This document shows, piece after piece, positions 59,265-64,000 of a DNA stretch of 64,000 nucleotides (its first letter is position 1; each line of letters begins with the position of its first letter). Both the position numbers and the translations under genes were made by a program. This stretch comes from Cerrena zonata (Eukaryota > Basidiomycota > Agaricomycetes > Polyporales > Cerrenaceae). The notes beneath the pieces were generated by a model, which was not told where the DNA came from, did not search any database, and saw only the letters and a list, made by a program, of their open reading frames with translations. The DNA lies in NCBI GenBank assembly GCA_038087015.1, contig JASBNA010000004.1, positions 186,001 to 250,000 on the forward strand. The letters are read 5' to 3'.

Positions 59265-60899
59265 CTAGAAAAAGTTTCGGAAAGGTTTGCTACTTGTGTC
59301 ATGAACGTCTTGTCCATGCTCAAGGGACCCCTGTGACTGTTTTCCGACAATCACTTTACCGTTAGCCCAATCACGAATCAGGACTCCTGCCAGCGCATTC
59401 CTCGGCGGGAGTTTGAAAGGTGGGCTCCCGTCTTGATTATTCAAGACCGCAAGGACTTCCTCTCGACTATACCACTTAGCATCTATGTAGGTGGATATCA
59501 TTTTTAGATGTAAATTGCTAGCATTCGGCTAGGAAGCTGACCTTCTAGTTCGTTATCAAGGTCGAGATTGATAAGCTCGTTTGGGTCACCAAGTGCGTAA
59601 AACCCAGCCATTATATTTGCCGGAAAGGGCTTGGAGATAAACAGTGAGCTACTTCATGACTGCCTTCCACGGATACAACTGGCTTACCCAAGGTTGACTT
59701 GAATGAAATTGAATATTCCAAACTTTGACGGCGGCTTCCTCCCAAAGCTCTCGCTCAAAAGCATCTTCTAGAGACTCCCCAGGTTCCACAAAACCTGCTA
59801 ATGCGGAGTAGAATCCAGGAGGCCATCGGTGCTATTGGAATAGGATTCAAGATTTGGTCTTTTCATGGTAACAAAAGGTAACGTACGTTTCGACCGAGAA
59901 AGACTTTATCGTTATCTTTGCTTACCACCACTGCGATAACCACAGGATCTGATCTAGGGAATGTGATATTATGCAAGCCAGATCTACAAATATATACAGT
60001 CAGTCATCTTCGGAAACGTGGATCTAGATGTTTCATTACGTACGTCGTGGGACAAGGTTCCTTTCCCGTGTTGTCCGCCCAAGGAAGAAGTGATGAACAA
60101 GATCGCTTCCAACCGGCCCATTGGGAGTATACAGGAGAACCACAACCTGCACAAAACTGGTGGGATACCCGTTACCAAAAGGTGATTCGTTTCCACAAAT
60201 CAATAACACTCACTCTCGTTCTCGAATTCCAATCTACCAATGTTCTCGACTCTGCAAATATAGCACTGTCAACCTGTGTCAAGTGACCCATAGCCGCCCT
60301 CCCGTCAACAAATTCCACTGTTTTCCCTGCTTTTACGATGCTGGATTGCTGGAGGGTCTTGTCTACTTCGCCTTTATCGAGCTTCGTCACATCGAGAGAG
60401 AAGAAAGGTGACCCTTCAATTCGGGCAGCGATAGATACAGGATCGGCCTTTGCGCTAAAATCAGACGAAGGCAAAACATTTCCAATTTTGCCTCCTGTGT
60501 CAGGTTCAAGGAGTCCGAGGAAGGCGACAGGAGGTCCGTGGATCCGCGCAGATTGGAGTATAGGTGCATCATTGTCAGCCAAATCCCCTGGATTCTTCCC
60601 TTGAGCAAAATATGGGGCTGGACCAAGCAATGGTTTTACGTCTTCCGAGGTAAGTCGAGAAAGAGTTAACTTTCCAGACTCTTGAGCATCCGATTCCATA
60701 AGAAGATTTCCATCTTTATACAGAACCCATCGGGCTTTCGGAGAGTCTACAATAGCGTTTAGGAATGGATTGGAGGTCCTCAGCCAGGCCAACCGGTTCA
60801 AAGGCAAGCCGGCGAAGAAGTTGACGTGAGCGCTGAACCGATGATTTCAATCACCTCACTGTCAGAGAGAAAGGAAGATCAAACATACCCGCTGGCCAT
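59265..60899 (-). CDS. NUDIX copy A: Npy1-like NADH pyrophosphatase
   Basis: Npy1/NudC enzymes hydrolyse NADH (and NAD-capped RNA) and are often peroxisomal. The ATG at 60899 gives MASG, spliced to AHVNFFAGLPLNRLAWLRTS. The N-terminal domain has LLGPAPYFAQGK and SDFSAKADPVSIAARIEGSP. A zinc ribbon follows (FCAGCGSPVYSQWAGW, SCSSLLPW, EPCPT). Then SGLHNITFPRSDPVVIAVVV, the NUDIX box GFVEPGESLEDAFERELWEE, and the NADH-pyrophosphatase signature SQPWPFPANIMAGFYAL. The C-terminal exon (59501-59265) contains DAKWYSREEVLAVL and RNALAGVLIRDWANG, ending SSKPFRNFF. The NUDIX box reads EEAAV where the consensus is EEAGV. Five or so short introns. It lies 574 bases from a tandem paralogue. Confidence 0.93.
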
Positions 60900-61472
60900 T
60901 CTACGCGATGCAGAGTGTTTACAACGTGTCCAGTGCGTCGAGAGAACGCTGTTCCTAGATGTAATAACACTGACAGGCGTTTGCTGCCACACCCAGGGGT
61001 GAGCACGACGTAGGTTAAGTACCTTCATCAGCAGGACCCTAACTAAATTGCAAAAGCGTCAGTGAGTCAGCTGAAACCTTGTCGGAGACCCGTAGCCTTC
61101 TTATAGCACAATAGTAACATGTCTAACGTGTAGGAGAGTCCCGGCCACAAGCGGGAAGATGTGATCATGGGAACAGATGGCGTTGAACGGTGAGAATAGC
61201 TGACTGAGGGCTCTCATTATTGGTCCGTAAGGAGTAGCCTCTCAGTTTGGGTTTCTACAGGTTGCAACATACCGAGAGATAAGACCTTGAGGTGCAGGTG
61301 GAACAAACATAAGCATAAGATGTTTCCGTTCGGTGGAAACCGGCACCGAGGCTATTTGTCAGGCACAGTAAAGTGCTTGCCTTAAATGGGCAATTTCGTC
61401 TCAATACGGTAAGATATCCCTGAGCGAATTATCGAGACAAGCGACTTTCTCCACCTTACACGACTTTCTACT
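60900..61472. other. Spacer between the tandem NUDIX genes
   Basis: It contains the upstream region of copy A and the 3' flank of copy B. No gene is visible. Confidence 0.5.
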
Positions 61473-63174
61473 TTACAAATTTCCTTTCAAAAGTTCTCCG
61501 TTGCCAATAGACACTTTCTTGTACGCCCAGTCGTGAATGAGCAATCCGGCAATCGCAGTGACAGGTGGTAGCCTGAAGGACAGGTCAGTTGGTTCCTGGT
61601 TGGATACGGCAACATCTGAAGCCAGTTTAGCATTTCCAGCTAGTGCGCTGGCAGTACTTTCACTATCTTTCTTGGGTAGCGGCTTTTCGGGACCGCGGCC
61701 AGACAGATTGGTTCCTTCTGGGTGAACAAGTACGGAAATGATTTCCTCCCGCGTAAACCATTGTGCATCTAAATTCGAGGTTAGGGGCTAAGTTTGGGCG
61801 CCTTTAAATAGATAGATTTTTATCCATACCTTCAAGTTCATTGTCTAAATCTGTTCGTGTCGGTATAGACGGGTCCGCGACGGCGTAGAAGCCAACCATA
61901 AGATTGGCAGGGAAGGGCTGAGATAAAGCGGTCAGGTACAGTTTGTCGTATACTTAGACAAATAAACCATACCCATGGCTGGGTGGAGTGATACTTTACA
62001 CCCCAAACCTTTACCCCTGCTTCCTCCCAAAGTTCTCTCTTTACAGCATCTTCAAGTGCTTCACCCGGTTCAATGAAACCCGCAAGAGCCGAGTAAAATC
62101 TCCCGGGCCATTTGCGCTGTGGGATATAGTTAGTACGCCGTATAGATGTAATTTCCTTTTGATTTACGTTACGTCCTAGAAGAATCTTGTCATTTTCTGC
62201 GTTCGTTACGACAGTAATTACGACTGCATCTGTCCTTGGGTGCGCAAAGTTATGCAAGCCGGTGCTGTATGAATTTGTTAAATAAAAATCGACGATGTAA
62301 GACATGGAAATTCATACGAAGTTGGACATGGCTTCTTCCCAGTGTTATCGGACCACGGTAGTAGTGACGAGCAGGATAACTTCCAACCTGCCCATAACGA
62401 GTATACCTGAGAACCACAAGCGGAACAAAACTAGAAACAAGGTTCATTATAGAGTATCACCATCACATCGATTCAGGGAATGTTGGATTGTTCAAACCTT
62501 GTTTCTTGCATTCCAATCGACCATACTTCGTGCCTCAGCAACAATGGCAGCATCGTCGTAGCTGAAATACTTCATGGCGGGCCGTGCGTCATAAAAATCG
62601 GACTTGGAGCCCTCGCGACTTGAGACCGTACTCTGTAGGAGTTCATCCAACTCTTTCTGCTCTACATCGCTCACATCTAGGGAGAAATAAGGGGAGCCCC
62701 TGATCCTAGAGATGAGAGCGGCTGGATCCGCTTTGGCGCTGAAATCAGATGAAGGCAAAGCATCTTCCCCTTCGGCTTCCAGTAATCCAAGAAAGACGAT
62801 AGGAGGTCCACGAATACGTGCTGCTTCCAAAATCGAGACGTCCGAAGCGGCAAACTCCCCGACTTTCTCGCCTTGTGCAAAGAATGGTTCAGGACCTAGA
62901 AGGGATCGTACTTCCTTGGTGGTCAGCAGTGCCAATGACGTCTTCTGAGACGGAGGTGCTGCCATGAGCACCTTGCCATCCTTTAAAATAAGCCACTTTG
63001 TTGCCTCAGATAAGAGGATGGCATTCAAAAAAGGTTGCGAAGTTCGAAGCCAGGATAATCTGTTCAATGGAGAACCTCCGAAGAAATTGAGCGGTGTACT
63101 GGAACAATAAGGGGTGGCACGATTTAAGCAATATGAGGTATTTGAAGGGATGCATGTACTTGCCCGTCTGCCAT
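61473..63174 (-). CDS. NUDIX copy B: Npy1-like hydrolase, tandem paralogue
   Basis: Same family and exon plan as copy A. The ATG at 63174 gives MADG, spliced by a GC-AG intron (donor GGGCAAGT at about 63163) to TPLNFFGGSPLNRLSWLRTS. LLGPEPFFAQGE and SDFSAKADPAALISRIRGSP match copy A. The zinc ribbon reads FCSACGSQVYSLWAGW ... SCSSLLPW ... KPCPT. The NUDIX box is canonical (GFIEPGEALEDAVKRELWEE then AGV), but the following signature is TQPWPFPANLMVGFYAV, with Thr in place of the usual Ser. A loop in the last exon (61760-61550; GTNLSGRGPEKPLPKKDSES) is absent from copy A. The stop is at 61473-61475. Confidence 0.92.
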
Positions 63175-63243
63175 GTGGGCTAGTCTAAATGAACGCGAGA
63201 AATCTATGCGATCGCTATTGTTTCAATACACCTGTCAATCTAG

Positions 63244-64000
63244 ATGGAAGGTTATGAGCTTCCGAATGGGATTGTGGTGGAGGTATGTGTCCAAGATGTT
63301 GTCTACTTGGTTCTGGTTACGTCACCCTCTTATTTTCTTTTTCACAGAGTAGAATCTCCGACAGATAGTTGGCAGGTGGGGACGATGCTCTCCCGATCAT
63401 TATCAGCTGTAGTCAGCCTTGGGCTCAGTCAGCACATTCGAGTGAGTGCTAAAGCTCTCACTGGCGTGGCGGCAACGCGGGCCGCTGAACTCGATGGTGC
63501 TAAATGCAGCAAGTGTCCAAGTTTGTTTCGGCTAAACTTTTACTTTATTTCAATCACAGTCATCTTCGCCGCTCAGTGGCCTAAAAGGCAAAGTCTGTGC
63601 AACGGAAGAAACAGGATGTAGCGGTTTAATGTAGAGTGTACTTCAATCCTAACATCGCTCCTCGCCCACTGTCCCCGACGGTCATCCCGGCCCGTTTTGA
63701 TACGTGTAAAACCGACTTCAACCGAAGACGAGGTTATTCCAATGTTACTCAGTATGTGTGGCATAAATGTCAGCCAAAAGTCGAGGTACGTATCCACTTT
63801 ACAGATGTAAAAGTCACGAGGACTTAAGGGCAGTGCTCTGGAACTACGTCTCAGGTACTAAACGTGTCTTGGTGGCCAGAACATGGTGATTACGTGTCGT
63901 CAATCCAGCTCTCGCTCCTAGTTCTAATGTTTCAGGTTGCAAGCTTTGGAAATTGAGAAGGAAACGCGCTCTAGGTACCTCCATTCAATTACATCTATGC
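63244..64000 (+). CDS. Partial hypothetical gene at the right edge
   Basis: An ATG at 63244 (MEGYELPNGIVVE) is followed by a GTATGT donor, 70 bases from the divergent NUDIX copy B start. Possible later exons carry VSAKALTGVAATRAAELDGA with CSKCPS (63450-63520) and a stretch near 63640-63790 ending at a GTACGT donor. I could not fix one reading frame through them, no domain is recognised, and the gene may run off the window. Confidence 0.3.

Noticed and set aside
1..64000. CRISPR arrays, insertion sequences, retrotransposon coding regions and rRNA genes
   Set aside because: I looked for regular repeats with spacers, transposase, reverse transcriptase or integrase motifs and rRNA signatures, and saw none.

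Overview
The window is nuclear DNA of a filamentous basidiomycete, most likely an Agaricomycete. The coding genes are broken by many 50-60 nt GT-AG introns. The recognisable proteins are typical fungal ones: a BCS1-type AAA ATPase with a long tail, a Gi-like G-alpha subunit, Ada2, Ctr9, a Dal5-type permease and Npy1-type NUDIX enzymes. I see no bacterial operon structure, rRNA, CRISPR array or intact transposon. Coding spans below include introns. All calls come from reading translated exons by eye.

Layout, left to right. 0.5-3.7 kb: a large uncharacterised minus-strand gene. 4.3-6.3 kb: a decayed fragment, then the first member (P1) of a local gene family. 7.1-11 kb: a secreted, probably GPI-anchored aspartic protease, divergent from a HIT zinc-finger gene. 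11.4-15.6 kb: a decayed family member (P6) and an intact one (P2), followed by two intron-containing tRNA-Lys genes. 16.3-21 kb: API5 and two hypothetical genes. 22.5-25.2 kb: BCS1-like ATPase. 25.2-29.4 kb: gene-poor, with a 27-bp inverted repeat. 29.4-31.6 kb: G-alpha, then a pyrimidine-rich gene-poor stretch. 34.3-39.0 kb: a Dap1/MAPR heme-binding protein and family members P4 and P5. 39.4-44.3 kb: a cupin, a Dal5-family permease and a C2H2 zinc-finger gene. 44.6-47.2 kb: a third tRNA-Lys gene, family member P3 and a small TATA-driven gene. 47.7-58.6 kb: housekeeping block (CoA-binding protein, membrane-anchored cysteine synthase, Ada2, Ctr9). 59.3-63.2 kb: a tandem pair of Npy1-like NUDIX hydrolases, then a partial gene at the right edge.

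The most unusual content is the dispersed family of six mostly helical, multi-exon proteins (P1-P6). They share an N-terminal exon ending in W-x-x-[LI]-x-[KR] at a phase-0 intron, a central helical block followed by a Trp-rich hydrophobic stretch, and in four members a C-terminal C-L-x-A-Y signature. I do not recognise the family. Two members (P2, P3) each sit divergently beside a near-identical tRNA-Lys(CTT) gene, in opposite orientations 30 kb apart, which suggests an inverted segmental duplication. At least two members have lost frame, so the cluster looks like a birth-and-death family.

Four otherwise well-conserved genes carry what look like single-base frame breaks (P6, BCS1, P5, permease). 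Either the assembly has indel errors or several genes are dying; reads or RNA data would decide. The functional links among the rest are modest: Ada2 (SAGA) and Ctr9 (PAF1 complex) are divergent transcription-elongation and chromatin genes, and the two NUDIX genes are a recent tandem duplication.
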